Assembly: GCA_965153355.1 (NCBI GenBank) | Contig: OZ231126.1 | Coordinates: 24,676,001-24,740,000 of the forward strand | Length of the DNA: 64,000 nt | Direction of reading: 5' to 3' | Source: Flaccisagitta enflata | Taxonomy: Eukaryota; Chaetognatha; Sagittoidea; Aphragmophora | Shown here: positions 1 through 11,270 of the stretch, piece after piece | Position numbering within the stretch: position 1 is the first letter of the stretch | Layout: every line of letters starts with the position of its first letter | Program-made: the position numbers and the translations under genes | The notes under the pieces: model-generated | What the model was told of the DNA's origin: nothing | The model's input: the letters and a program-made list of their open reading frames with translations, nothing else | Database searches by the model: none

Positions 1-1191
1 TTGTAGCCATCTTTGCCACCAAGATTCCACTTAGCCTTTATGTTCTTTGCAACTTATGTCATCGTAATACCAGTTTTACTGCTCAAATATATGGTAGCAG
101 ACAGAAACACTCCCAAATACGTCATGGTTTTTCAGGCCTGTTTTGACTTTTTACAGCTACTGCATCCACCGACCAAACCAAACATTTTGCTCCCCTTCCT
201 TACTTTTTCTGTGGTTTCTTCTCATTCTTACGCTTGCTCGTTTTTCGATTTACAAACCTGCAATTTGCCCGGATTCGATTTTCTCTCTCTGAATAAAAAC
301 ACAAGGATATTTGATTACTTCTTTGTTGGTTTTTTTTTTTTCGGCTGGTCTTTTTTACTAAGAGCTCAAAAGGTATGGAGGTTTGACTAACTCCACGGTT
401 GATGATGTCCAGACCGTGAAATTCATTTGAATAGTTAAAGTTGATAGTTGAATAGTCGATAGATAAATAGTTAAATCTACAGTAGCGATTTGTAACACAA
501 CTTTTACGCAAGCCGTAACCCAAGCGATGGAAAATTCGAGTTCAATTTGAATACATCTAAAGATTCGGTCAACGATATCTCCTTGACTCCCGCCGATGCT
601 TATCTCTTCAACTTTCCAGCCGGGCAATTTTCCGATTCAAGGCCTCTTCCTATCTCTCTCAGACCTCGAACAGAGTTTCTGACTGGCTCAACTGTTACGT
701 GACCTTGACTTCTGACTTCCGCCCAAAATTTGAACCCTCTCAGCCTCGTTGCTTCCGATATCTCCCATCCCTCTGCCTGCTCCGTTTCCGATACTTCCCA
801 TCCCTTCTTTTTCGTCCTTCGTGATCCCACACTAATCAACCACTTCAGCTTTGCCATGGGTGTCCGAGAAAAATTCACAGTGCTGTCACCCAATATTTAA
901 GTTTTTTCGAACAGAGGATATTCTATTCTTGTTGTTCAATAACAAGGCCGAAAAGGGTGGATTGTTGAGCAAATGTGTAACCTACAACCAGAGAGCTGGA
1001 CATTGCCTCTATTGAACCTGCATTTGCGCATTCAAAAAGTAAAAAAAATCATAAGCTGACTTGATCAATGAAATATAGAGAATTGATAGCAGCAGGAAAT
1101 AAGAATTTTTAACCCATTCTTACTCAGTGGAATCCTCGAATACTATCTAAAGAGCATAGTCCATAGACCATGATACATTGAATGTAAACTA
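1..1191. other. No gene recognised
   Basis: AT-rich anonymous DNA. Short open frames on both strands show no recognisable domain or codon bias. Around 600-890 there is C/T-rich degenerate text with recurring TCCGAT and CCCATCCC words, but no clear period. Confidence 0.5.
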
Positions 1192-1330
1192 TCAAGGCCA
1201 GATTTACAGCACCACAGTCACGGACGGTTGGGCAGGGGCAGTAATGCAAAAAAACATTCACAATTAAAAATTGTGATGGACTGATATACTGACAGACTAA
1301 CACAGAAAGGTATAGAGTTGTATGTCATTC
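1192..1330 (+). mobile_element. Degenerate family A (Helentron-associated-like) element
   Basis: The stretch opens with CAAGGCCAGATTTACAG, resembling the family 5' end (AACAAGGCCGGATACACGG). It continues with a GTCACGGACGG...GGGCAGGGGC block like the post-subTIR block of intact copies, then decayed GAC-rich text. No hairpin end is recognisable, so this is an old, eroded copy. Confidence 0.4.
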
Positions 1331-1537
1331 ATACTCGATCACACTGTGGTGTAGGTTTTGACAAATGAAGCTCCTTTGAAATTCTGTTCCCTTACACCCA
1401 TGGCCGCATTCTGCTTCCGCCACCGCAGCAGCATCATCCGCCAATTGACGGCGACTCAGCAGCAGCGGCCGTCGCAGTAGGGACCCCCTCACCTTCTGTC
1501 ACCCACTACTGGTAACGTTGCATATGGACAGGGTGGA

Positions 1538-1539
<2 letters not shown>

Positions 1540-1588
<49 letters not shown>
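1540..1588. repeat. (GA)n microsatellite
   Basis: About 24 uninterrupted GA dinucleotides. Confidence 0.95.
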
Positions 1589-1591
<3 letters not shown>

Positions 1592-2944
1592 TATCAGGGA
1601 GGAACCGCTTCGCGTCCTCCGATTTTCTGCATAACTACAATTGAATAATCAGTCGCACCATTAAAGTGATTTATAATGACTATAAATCTCATGGGACTGT
1701 AGATGACATGAAAAGAGGGGGGGAGGAGATGTATATGAAGAGGAGAGGAAAAAGGGAGGATATTGAGGAGGCAAGGAAGTAGGAAGAGACTGGGGTGAAT
1801 TGAAGATGACTTATCCGTTGGAATTCTCATGGCAAACTATTGCGAGGGAGACTGAGTGTGGTTGTGCAATATGTCGATTGAAAGATTTTGTATAAAAAGA
1901 AAAAAGAAAAATTGCAAAAGGAAGTTTAGAAAATGTTCTTTGATTAAATTCATGGTACTGAGAACCAGCAGCAGAGTAATCAAAAGTCTACAAATAGTAA
2001 CTACAAAGTCTTACATATAAAAAGCTTTCTTAAGATCTTTCCAACAAAGTTCGAGATATATTGTGAATCATCACATCTGCAAAATGTTCACGTGATATAC
2101 AGCATACAAAGCAAGTTGTGGCCCCTGATAATTCTGCAGTACAAAGCGGAGGGTGAGAATGAAGAATAGGAGTGAAAGTTTTAGATGTTCGAGGTTTTTG
2201 TGTGGGAAATTTTGCTGATGTCATCAAATCTACCGGCCAAACACTCATGGAGGAATTCTTGGTTATCGACACATGAAGCATCGAGCTTTTGTGAACTTAA
2301 ATAACACTCAGGAGTTCAGGTGTTAGTTATAAGAATGAATTGCTTATTTTGCATGCATGAATAACCTGAGTCGCCTACAAGCACATACTTGACGCCACAA
2401 CCGATGTACATTCGAAGCAGTGTCTCATCTCTTGCAAAACATTGAGGATATCGGTTTTTGGGACCGAGCCAAAACATTTGGAACAATAGCCAATTGTTTT
2501 ACACATCATCAGCTGGCCAAATAAGTGATTTAAATAAAAATTTATTCAACAGTGACAGATGAATGTGAGTAAATGTAAGTTAGCTCTTAATTTTTAAATG
2601 CACCATTATTATACAATATGTCCCCCTCTTCCCCATTATTTTTCCAAATTGGAGTAACCACATAGTTTAACTGTAGGTGTTAATTGTGCAAACAATTTTT
2701 TTTTTCTGTTTACCAATAAGCTATCAACAATGCACACGCATGTCATCCGGCTTCGTTTTCTCTACACGCCATTTCGAATAAATGAGACATCTCTAAGAAT
2801 TCCATCCATTAGTGGCATCTGTTGTTCAAAAATCGCGTTTGGTATTTGTTGCTGTGGTATGGAAATTACTCCAGAGAAAATGGATCGTCGTTGACCTTTG
2901 AACTTACCCGCGAAACATCGACGCCGTCAAGCGTCGAAAAAATT
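1589..2944. other. No gene recognised
   Basis: Anonymous AT-rich DNA without long open frames, obvious inverted repeats or tandem structure. Confidence 0.5.
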
Positions 2945-3320
2945 GCCCAAGCAGATTCCCAGAGTAGATACTAGATTGCAAAAGCAGGTTGCTGGTAGGC
3001 GGTTTTGTTGATATCAATTGTAGTCGACGAAGATTTCCAGCATAGATTGCCAAAATCAGGATAAGTTGCCATCCTACCAATGCAGATAGCCGACGGAGAT
3101 TCTTGAGGGCTTAGGTTGATTGCCGATTGCAGATAGCCAATTTAGGTTAATGATAAAGTGACACAGCCAAGGCAGATTCTTAGGGGCTGGGGTTGATTTC
3201 CAATTGCAGAGAGTGGAAATAGGTTACACAGCCTATGCAGATTCAAGGGAGGCTGGGGTAGATTCCCTATCACAGAGAGCTGATACAGGTTACGCAGCCG
3301 ATGCAGAATTTTCACTCGAT
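2945..3320. repeat. Degenerate minisatellite, unit about 65 bp
   Basis: Several diverged units share the words GCAGATTC, GGCTGGGGT, GATT(T/C)CC and GCAGAGAG, best seen between about 3150 and 3310. The open frame across the last units (3204-3407) is a by-product of the repeat. Confidence 0.5.
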
Positions 3321-3384
3321 CGTGTGCCTAACTTCAATTTTGACAGATGTAAATTTCGAAACAACGAGTTTCAAAGTGTATCCA

Positions 3385-3475
3385 TGATTGTGGACACAAA
3401 ACTCTAAAAGAGGCTTTGTCTGTCCATCCATAGATCTATTTGTCCATCCGTTGGTCCGATCAATTTTCAAAAGTC
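3385..3475 (-). mobile_element. Degenerate hairpin end of a family A element
   Basis: GGACACAAAACTCTAAAAGAGGCT resembles the start of intact copies (for example around 35461: cgcggacgagcgactctataagaggctttgtccg), followed by a decayed TCCATCC tract. Only this end can be recognised. Confidence 0.35.
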
Positions 3476-3514
3476 GTTAAAGCGTTTAACAGTTATTTGT
3501 TAGAGTGGGTAATG

Positions 3515-3602
3515 CTGCCGAGAATTCTCGGTAGCATTAACGATGTCATTTTGATGTTTTCATGCTATAGAGAATTCTCCATAGCATTAAAATGAATTCT
3601 CA
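3515..3602. repeat. Left palindrome pair
   Basis: Two nearly perfect palindromes centred on the EcoRI-type core GAATTC: AATGCTGCCGAGAA/TTCTCGGTAGCATT, and a second with ATGCTATAGAGAATTCTC. Each could extrude a hairpin with a stem of 10-14 bp. Confidence 0.8.
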
Positions 3603-3649
3603 GTTATGATGATTATTGTAAAAAATAGTTCTTACTGAGAATAATTTTT

Positions 3650-3652
<3 letters not shown>

Positions 3653-3740
<88 letters not shown>

Positions 3741-3769
3741 CTCTCTCTTTCTCTCTCTCTCTCTTTCTC
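3653..3769. repeat. (CT)n tract
   Basis: Long CT run with a few TTT interruptions towards its right end. Confidence 0.95.
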
Positions 3770-3814
3770 ATGTTAGTTTAATGAACAAGTCTGGTATATC
3801 GTCCCTGATTTTGG

Positions 3815-5880
3815 CCATGGTAATTAACAGTACTTTAACGCCGTTAATTAACACTATATAGGTACCAGGAAATTAACTAAGAAAAACATTTATTTATTTT
3901 TGAGAAAATTACTGAAAATAGGTGCTGAAGGTTGTTGTTAATTATCAGGTACCTATATGCTGTTAATTCACATGCTGTTTTTGATGTTAATTAACACCCC
4001 ATTTTAGGCGTTAATTAACACAAAAAAAATATAGATTATTAACAAATTGTTAAAAGTATACCATTTTTTGGTGTTAATTAACAGTTGAAATGTGGTGTTA
4101 ATTAACATAAAAAACAGCGTGTTAATTAACACAGAAAAAATATAGATTATTAAAAAATTGATATTGTACGTAAACGCTGTTAATTAACATGCTGTTTTTG
4201 ATGTTAACTAACACCGCATTTCACCTGTTAATTAACACCAAAAAATTGTATATTCTTAATATTTTGTTAATAATCTATATCATTTTGTGTTAATTAACGC
4301 ATGAAATTGGGTGTTAATTAATATAAAAAACAGCATGTTAATTAACACAGAAAAAGTATAGATTATTAACAAATTGATTTTGTACCTACACACCGTTAAT
4401 TAACATGCTGTTTGTTATGTTAATTAACACCCAATTTCATGCGTTAATTATCACAAAAAAATATAGATTATCAATAAAATATTAAGAATATACAATTTTT
4501 TGGTGTTAATTAACAAGTGAAATGCGGTGTTAGTTAACATCAAAAACAGTATGTTAATTAAGAGCGTTTAGGTATAAAATCAATTTGTTAATAATCTATA
4601 TTTTTTCTGTTTTAATTAACACGCTGTTTTTTATGTTAATTAACACCACATTTCAACTGTTAATTAACACCAAAAAATGGTATATTTTTTACAATTTGTT
4701 AATAATCTATATTTTTCTGGTGTTAATTAACGCATGAAATGTGGTGTTAATTAACATCAAAAACAACATGTAAATTAACAGTGTATAGCTACAAAATCAA
4801 TTTGTTAATGATCTATATTTTTCTGTGCTAATTAACACGCTGTTTTTTATGTTAATTAACACCACATTTCAACTGTTAATTAACACAAAAAAAAAGGGTA
4901 TACTTTTTACAATTTGTTAATAATCTATATTTTTTTGTGTTAATTAACTCATGAAATGTGGCGTTAATTAACATCAAAAACAACATGTAAATTAACAGCG
5001 TATAGCTACAAAATCAATTTGTTAATAATCTATATTTTTTTTGTGTTAATTGACATGTTGTTTTTGATGTTGATCCACATTTCACCTGTTAATTAACATC
5101 AAAAAATTGTATATTCTTAATATTTTGTTAATAATCTATATTTTTTTTGTGTTAATTAACGCATGAAATTGGGTGTTAATTACCATCAAAAACAGCATGT
5201 TAATTAACAGCGTGTAATTACAAAATCAATTTGTTAATAATCTATATTTTTGTTAATTAACACACTGTTTTTGATGTTAATTAACACCACATTTCTCCCA
5301 TTAATTAACACAAAAAAATTGAATATTTTTAACAATTTGTTAATAATCTATATTTTTTTTGGTTAATTAACAGTTGAAATGTGGTGTAAATTAACATCAA
5401 AAACAGCATGTTGATTAACAGCGTATAGGTACAAAATCAATTTGTCAATAATCTATATTTTTTTTGTGTTAATTAACCCGCTGTTTTTCATGTTAATTAA
5501 CACCACATTCCAACCGTTAATTAACACCAAAAAATGGTATATTTTTAACAATTTGTTAATAATCTATATTTTTTTTGTGTTACTTAACGCCTAAAATGGG
5601 GTGTTAATTAACATCAAAAACAGCATGTTAATTAACATCATATAGGTACCTGATAATTAACAACAACCTTCAGCACTTATTTTCAGTAATTTTCTCAAAA
5701 ATAAAAAAATGTTTTTCTTAGTTAATTTCCTGGTACCTATATAGTGTTAATTAACGACTGTTTTTTAAGTGTTAATTAACAGCAGAAAAACTACCGTTAA
5801 TTAATGGTACTTTTTTGCCTTTTATTAACAGTTTTGTTAATTAGAGGCGTTAATGTGCCGTTAATTAATGCAGGGTAAAT
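3815..5880. repeat. TTAATTAA-rich satellite with inverted ends
   Basis: About 40 copies of the 8-bp palindrome TTAATTAA in about 2 kb, mostly as GTTAATTAACA. From about 4587 a 104-112-bp unit recurs, marked by TTGTTAATAATCTATA at about 4587, 4697, 4806, 4918, 5023, 5129, 5236, 5340, 5446 and 5554. Two unit types alternate (one with ACAAAATCAA, one with a CACCAAAAAAT...TATA block), giving a higher-order period near 215 bp. Left of centre the marker is mostly in the opposite orientation (4029, 4141, 4359, 4463). The array is framed by inverted arms of at least 100 bp containing GGTACCAGGAAATTAACTAA (about 3861) and its complement (about 5720). Confidence 0.85.
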
Positions 5881-6346
5881 CGCTCACGATATATCTCGAA
5901 CAAGTGGGACAGAATGCCTTAAAAAAAAAGATATCAAAACCTTAAAAGTTTAAGAATATTAGGATGAATTTTTCACAGAAAAATTGATATCATTTCTCAT
6001 ACAGGTTTTTTATAGAAAATATTTTTTCATCAAACAAAGTTTTATAGATTTTTTTGTCAAATCTTTTTCATTTCATCTTTGTTATCAAAATTCCATTTAT
6101 TTAGAAGTGATTTCACCTTTTCTTTCTGATCAGAAAGAATTTTCAATGATTTTTTTTTCATGTTTACATTAATGATTTTGATTGTCATAAATATTTTTTC
6201 ATAAACAGAATTGATGATTATATTGAGAGTGCCATTATCTTCAAAGGCAGTTAATTTGTTTTTTCAATTGTTAATTTTTGCCTGTCTTGAATTAGAATTA
6301 TTTTGTTCTTTGATTTTTTGTTGCACCAATGAACATATTACACTCA

Positions 6347-6758
6347 AGTAAAGAGATAAAAAAGATATTGAGAAAAAGAAAAAGAGAAAAAGGAAGAATG
6401 AATAAAAAGAAAAAAAGGAAGGGAGGAAGGGAGGAACAAAAAAGAAAAAAAACAGAAAGAAAGAAAAAAAAGGAAGAATGGAAGGAACCAAAGAAGGAAC
6501 AAAGACAAAAAGAAAAAAAAAGAAATAAAGAAAAAAAAACACAAAAAAATATAAAAAAAAAACAAAGAAAGAAAAAAAAGATCAAAAGAAAGAGAGAAAG
6601 AAAAAAAGAAGAAGGAAGGAAAGAAAAAAAGAAAAACAAAACATGAAAAGTAAAAAAGAAAGAACAATAAAATAAAAAAAAAAAGAAAAAAGAAAAAAAT
6701 AAAAAGATTGAAAAAATAAAAAAAAATGAAAAAAAAGAAAAGAAAAAGAAAAATGGAG

Positions 6759-6803
<45 letters not shown>

Positions 6804-6850
6804 AAAATAAAAGAAAAGTAAGTAAGAGGAAGGGCAGAGAAAAAGATAAA
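6347..6850. repeat. About 500-bp A/G-rich (homopurine) tract
   Basis: The + strand is almost all A and G, with scattered T/C, ending in a (GA)n run at 6763-6799. The long Lys/Arg/Glu and Phe/Leu/Ser open frames here are compositional artefacts. Confidence 0.9.
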
Positions 6851-6892
6851 CAAATTCTCAATAGCAAGAATCAAATTTCTCTTACCATTTTA

Positions 6893-6975
6893 CCGCTACC
6901 GAGAATTCTCGGTAGCGTGAAAATCCCCGATTCTCGGTGGCGTGAATTCTAAGAATTCTCGCCAGCATTAAACTC
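6893..6975. repeat. Right palindrome cluster
   Basis: GCTACCGAGAATTCTCGGTAGC (22 bp; first ten and last ten bases complementary) is perfect. It is followed by diverged relatives CCGATTCTCGGTGGCG and AGAATTCTCGCCAGCATTAA, which match the left cluster in inverted order. Confidence 0.8.
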
Positions 6976-7272
6976 CCATTTGTTAGGACGGCTAAATTTT
7001 GAAGGAAAATCAAGTGTTTCACCAAACTTTTTGCATCATTATCAGAACAATAATGAAGCTGGAGAGTTTTTAGTAGAGAAATTGTTGACACTTGCTGTAT
7101 ACTTTTTAATCATATTCACTAAATCATCAAAAAAAAAGATTTGAGCTATGCGATTCACATGAAAACATGCAGGAAAATGATGGTTTTTAGTGAATTTTTG
7201 CTTACAATTTTTTTTTCATTTTCTGTGGTTTAAATTCTAAGAATGCCAAACTCAAAGAAATTTTGCATTTTG

Positions 7273-7321
7273 AAAAACATAGTTCTCTCTGTAATCGATT
7301 TACAAAGAGAACTATGTTTTT
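7273..7321. repeat. Strong hairpin
   Basis: AAAACATAGTTCTCT pairs with AGAGAACTATGTTTT, with a further TGTAA/TTACA pairing around TCGA. It lies within AT-rich DNA that may be a small miniature transposon, though outer ends could not be defined. Confidence 0.75.
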
Positions 7322-7453
7322 TGTTTTTTCATTTTTTCATTTTCTATGCAAATTTAGAATTTAGACCGGCCCCCTATCAGAGACCAAAATTGAAATAAGT
7401 AGAAATTTTCAATGAATTTTCTATGGTAATATTGGCTTAACTCGATCCTTTTT

Positions 7454-8025
7454 GGGCAGCGGCCCCAAAGGGCCGATGTCCTGTAGGACACAGGGGGGAA
7501 TTTCGAGACGTCCGTCCTTCCGTCCTTCCGTCCTTCCGTCCGTCCTTCCGTCCCCCCCCCTTGGCCATCGGGGGCCTAAATTTTGCTCTCTCAGGCCTGA
7601 TTTTGACCCTTTGAGCCATCAGAATAGGCTGAATAGCCCTTTCAGACCTCAATTTAGCCCTTGAGACCTTAAATCAGCTCTCCAGACCTCATATCTGCCC
7701 TCCAGACCTCAAATTAGCCCTCCATACCACCCTCCAGGCCTCGCATCAGCTCTTTAGGCCTCAAATTTGTCCTCTGGGCCTCAAGCCTGCCCCTCAAACC
7801 TCAAATCTACTCTTCAGAACCCTCCAGGCTTCAAAACCGCCTTCAATGACCTCTATCCATCTTCTCAAACCTAATATACCTCAGGACGTCTCGAAATTCC
7901 CCCCTGTGTCCTACAGGACATTGGTCCTTTGGGGCCGCTGCCCTGCTCCCTCTCCACTACTTCACTTGATCACTCCAAGCAGGGCATTGGGTACCGCTGA
8001 CCATGTGCGATCCTTGGATGACTAG
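7454..8025 (+). mobile_element. Family C element, intact copy 1
   Basis: The 5' end GGGCAGCGGCCCCAAAGGG follows a TTTTT run. An inverted repeat of about 58 bp (7454-7512) returns as its complement at 7881-7943. Between them lie a (TCCG/TTCCG)n and poly-C tract, then a degenerate minisatellite of about 21 bp (CAGACCTCAAATTAGCCC type). Outside the right arm is a unique block ending GGGTACCGCTGACC, then a small hairpin ATCC-TT-GGAT and GACTAG before TT. This terminal layout resembles Helentron-associated elements. No coding capacity. Confidence 0.75.
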
Positions 8026-8159
8026 TTGCTAATCAATGCAAATTTTTCTTTTGAATATTGTATTTGAGCAATCCTAATCACTTTTATTCACTTTTTTTAC
8101 CATTTTCATTCATACATGATTTTCATTTTGATCCTCTTTGAAACACAAATGTAGCCTTC

Positions 8160-8670
8160 AGAGGGGCGCTGTCTTAGAAGTACCATTTGCCCCAAGGAAT
8201 GGGCATGACAGCTAGTCCAGGGGATATTCCGTTGGATGGTTATTGGGTAAAAGTACCATTTGCCCCTATGCATGGGTGTACAGGGAGGGACGTCAGGGAC
8301 GTTAGCCGATTTCCCTATTTGTCGGACTTACACTCCTGTTGGACTTAAGCCCATGAATGTAGAATGTAGAATAAAAAGTCAAAAAATGAAAAAAAAATTA
8401 AGAAAAAGAAAACAGGAGGAAAAAAGCATATTCCAGGGAAGAAAGAGAGAGAATGTGTGTTTTTCTAACAAATTAGGCTGTCATTTCTTGCATGAGAGAG
8501 TAATGTTAGATTTGAAAAAAAAATGAACAGGTGATAAAGCCTGTTGGGCTTGAAGCTTTGTCGGACTTGAAACTGATAGCCGACAGCCCTTTGAGATTCC
8601 ACGCCATACACTTATGCCCCTAGGAATGGAGGTGACGGCGAGTCCTGGGGATATTCCTGTTGATCACCAA
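8160..8670. repeat. Degenerate direct repeats
   Basis: AGTACCATTTGCCCC with a nearby GGGGATATTCC(G/T)TTG recurs at about 8178 and 8251. A diverged form (CCCCTAGGAATGG...GGGGATATTCC) lies at about 8618. This looks like an old local duplication. Confidence 0.55.
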
Positions 8671-8987
8671 TGCAGTGCAAGTGTTTCTAACTTACAAACA
8701 GTGCCCATTTCAGTTTCAGAATCCCTATGTAAAAGTGCATTTTTTTTAATTAGTGTTTCTCTTTGCAGAGCTCTAGCTTCTAAACCGTTTGAGATACAGA
8801 CTTGGAGTCGCTATAGATTTTTTGTTTATCTTTCAAAAAGTCTGAATTGAAAATAGTTCTAATTGTTTTTTGGTTTTTTTTTTACCTATTTTATCAATAT
8901 ATAAGCAAGTGCGTCTTTTTTTTTTATCCAAAGTCTCCCAGTCTTTGGACCCGACATTTGTCGTACAGTACTATCCAATGTCACAAT

Positions 8988-9589
8988 ACAGGGTGAACAC
9001 TCTCAAATGCAAAAAAGTATCAAGCTTTTACTCTTAGATGCATCATCTTTATGACTGGGAATCATTTTTTTCTTATAGAACTATGTTTGACGTTTTTTGT
9101 ATAAAAAATTCATTGGTCTGAGTTGAGTAGTTTGTTCATGACATCAGTTTGAAGTAAAATGAGTATTTTCAGTTTGAGCTCAATTGTTCACTCTTTTCAT
9201 CCAAGCAGTTTTTTCATAGATTGCTCAAATATTTAAACGGGTAAAGCCATGGGTGCCAAATTGGTTTTAAATGAAAAAATGTCGAATAATCTTCCTTTTG
9301 AGACCAATCTGGTATCTATAGCTCAAGCCTTCTTCAGACATAACAAATCAAAGAAAATCTCCCCAGATAAAAGAAGAAGAATTTGAGCTGAAAATGAGCA
9401 TCTTCTGGAAATGCCTTTCTTACTTCAATTTGATGTTGCGGGCAAACTATTCAACTCAGACCCATGAAATTTTGATACGATAAACGTCAAACATATTCTT
9501 TAAGAGAAAAATAATTCCAGGCTATGAAGATGATGCATCTAGGAGTAAAAGCTTAACACTTTTTTGCATTTGACAGTGTTCACACTGTA
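8988..9589. mobile_element. 600-bp foldback element
   Basis: The left arm starts TACAGGGTGAACACTCTCAA and the right arm ends in its diverged complement (GTGTTCACACTGTA). Arms of about 190 bp share AAGCTTTTACTC, GATGCATCATCTT and the complement of GACGTTTTTTGTAT. No open frame resembles a transposase. Confidence 0.75.
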
Positions 9590-10273
9590 TGTTATGTGGC
9601 CAAACACTTGACTTGCGGAGTGTAAAATGGGCAAAAATACACTACTACGTTCGTATTTCAAAACTACTTTTCTCTTTGAAAGTAAGACGGGGTGAGGTTG
9701 TAAATTACAATTACATGTAATTTACATGGCACATAGGCCCAGGTTACGATTAAGCTTTTGCTGTAACGATTTTAAGCAAATTTGTATCACATGTTCCAGC
9801 TCTCAATAAGTGACTTTTGTTCTCATCTCCGTACTGACGCGTTCTCTCCCTTTCGGCAAAACCTCGAAGCTCGTTCATTCATTTCCATTATACCCGCTGG
9901 AGTGCAGTGCTTTCCTTCGTCGTTTGTCTTTTGTTCGGATTCTTTTCTTTCGCCGACCGAATGGGCAGCAGGCTAACTGGCTCTTCTTCTTCTCCTTCCT
10001 GCAGACAGATCTTTCTGTCCTTTTCAGGTGCTGAAAACAGGCTTCGCTCTCTTCTCTCTTTTCTACTGCTTCAATTTTCTCTCTCTCGTTCTCTTCGGTT
10101 CTTACACGGCCTGAAGCCAAACGATGACATGATAAATTGCGCTTCGCCCATCACGACTGCGCTGCTTCTTTTTACTTCTTCAACTGTGCGGGCTTTTTTT
10201 TCGGGGGCCTTTTTTATTCAAATTTGCCTTGAATAGAACAAGTCAAACAAAAAAGCTAAAGAAAGTGAAAGAG

Positions 10274-10275
<2 letters not shown>
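9590..10275. other. No gene recognised
   Basis: Overlapping short open frames at 9782-10236 on both strands lack recognisable domains. The sequence is C/T-rich and I do not support a gene. Confidence 0.45.
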
Positions 10276-10278
<3 letters not shown>

Positions 10279-10356
<78 letters not shown>

Positions 10357-10358
10357 CG
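10279..10358. repeat. (GA)n microsatellite
   Basis: GA run with periodic AAAG interruptions near its right end. Confidence 0.95.
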
Positions 10359-10429
10359 CTCGAATCTGTCCTATAGAGATAGACAGAGTTGAGCTAAACT
10401 AGCCACACAACAGCCCATTTCAAGGGACA

Positions 10430-10654
10430 AACAACCAGACCGGATACATTGCTTCCCCAGTCGCATGCTGGTGGACAGGGGCCATATTTGGGGTCACTGG
10501 ATCATATTTGAAGGAGCCGTGAGGCCAAAGACCGCGAAACCCCAAAGAAAGTAAAGTGTGACAAATGTGACAAATAGCTGGTCCGACCGACTGACTGACG
10601 GACGGACAGACGGACCAACAAAGTGGGGTGTAGAGTCGCGTAGCACGCAACTAA
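10430..10654 (+). mobile_element. Family A1 element
   Basis: The 5' end AACAACCAGACCGGATAC is a slightly decayed family start. It is followed by the subterminal repeat AGTCGCATGC, a GTAAAGTGTGAC block, a GACGGACGG core, and a terminal hairpin AGTCGCGT..GCACGCAACTAA. Confidence 0.8.
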
Positions 10655-11047
10655 GAATTTGATAAGGCTGCTAAATTGCCAAAATGAAATGGACTATGAG
10701 TTTTAAACAAGGACTAAAAATCTTCAGGCTCATTGTCATATTAATAGTCATAGTCATCATTTTCCTAAATGCTTTAGTACCGGGTGCGCTTTGAAGAGCT
10801 TTCGATTGAGGCAATACAATGCAATGATGCGACCATGAAAAATTCAGCACCAATTGTAATGCCATCTATGTATACATCTATGTGTACAATTTGTGCATGC
10901 TTACGATTTTTCAGAGCTCCCCACTTCAGAGTCATTGAGGGCTGGAATGTCTTTGAATTGCAACATTTTGCTGGGATAGAAATTGTTTCAATTTATTGTG
11001 AATATAGGTTGACTTAAATAGATTGGATATTTGCATTCTATATTAAC

Positions 11048-11270
11048 AACAAGGCCGGATACACGGCTACCCCAGTCGCGTGCGGGTGGGCAGGGGCCGT
11101 AAATGAGGTCACCAGATCATTTGGGCAGGAGCAGTGGAGCCAAAAATCCCAAAAACCCAAAAAAAGTAAAGTGTGATGGACGGACGGACGGATGGACCGA
11201 CGGACGGACCGACGGACGGACCGACGGACCGACAAAGCGGGGTGTAGAGTCGCGTAGCACGCGACTAAAA
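11048..11270 (+). mobile_element. Family A1 element, intact
   Basis: Complete copy: AACAAGGCCGGATACACGG, subterminal AGTCGCGTGC, GGGTGGGCAGGGGCC, a T-rich target flank, an (ACGG)-type core, then GTAGAGTCGCG-TAGCA-CGCGACT followed by AAAAA. The first subterminal 10-mer is the exact complement of GCACGCGACT in the terminal hairpin. Confidence 0.85.

Larger units (their letters stand above)
3495..6990. mobile_element. 3.5-kb mirror-symmetric foldback element (putative)
   Basis: Reading outward from a centre near 4.9 kb, both sides show the same order: TTAATTAA-rich satellite, an ACGATATA word (reverse-complemented on the left), a long pyrimidine tract (left, 3653-3769) or purine tract (right, 6347-6850), then palindromes built on CCGAGAATTCTCGG (left 3515-3602, right 6893-6975). 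The outer flanks also match in inverted orientation (TTGTTAGAGTGGGTAATGCT against the complement of AGCATTAAACTCCCATTTG). There is no long open frame with a recognisable transposase. The symmetry suggests a non-autonomous foldback element or inverted duplication. It is imperfect: the spacing differs between sides. Confidence 0.5.

Noticed and set aside
6298-6874. Phe/Leu/Ser-rich frames resembling membrane proteins
   Set aside because: Compositional product of the purine tract; hydrophobicity comes from T-rich codons on the reverse strand.
11048-11270. Family A as a tRNA-derived SINE
   Set aside because: No A-box/B-box pair or poly-A/tail repeat. Subterminal inverted repeats, terminal hairpin, tetranucleotide core and T-tract insertion fit Helentron-associated elements better.
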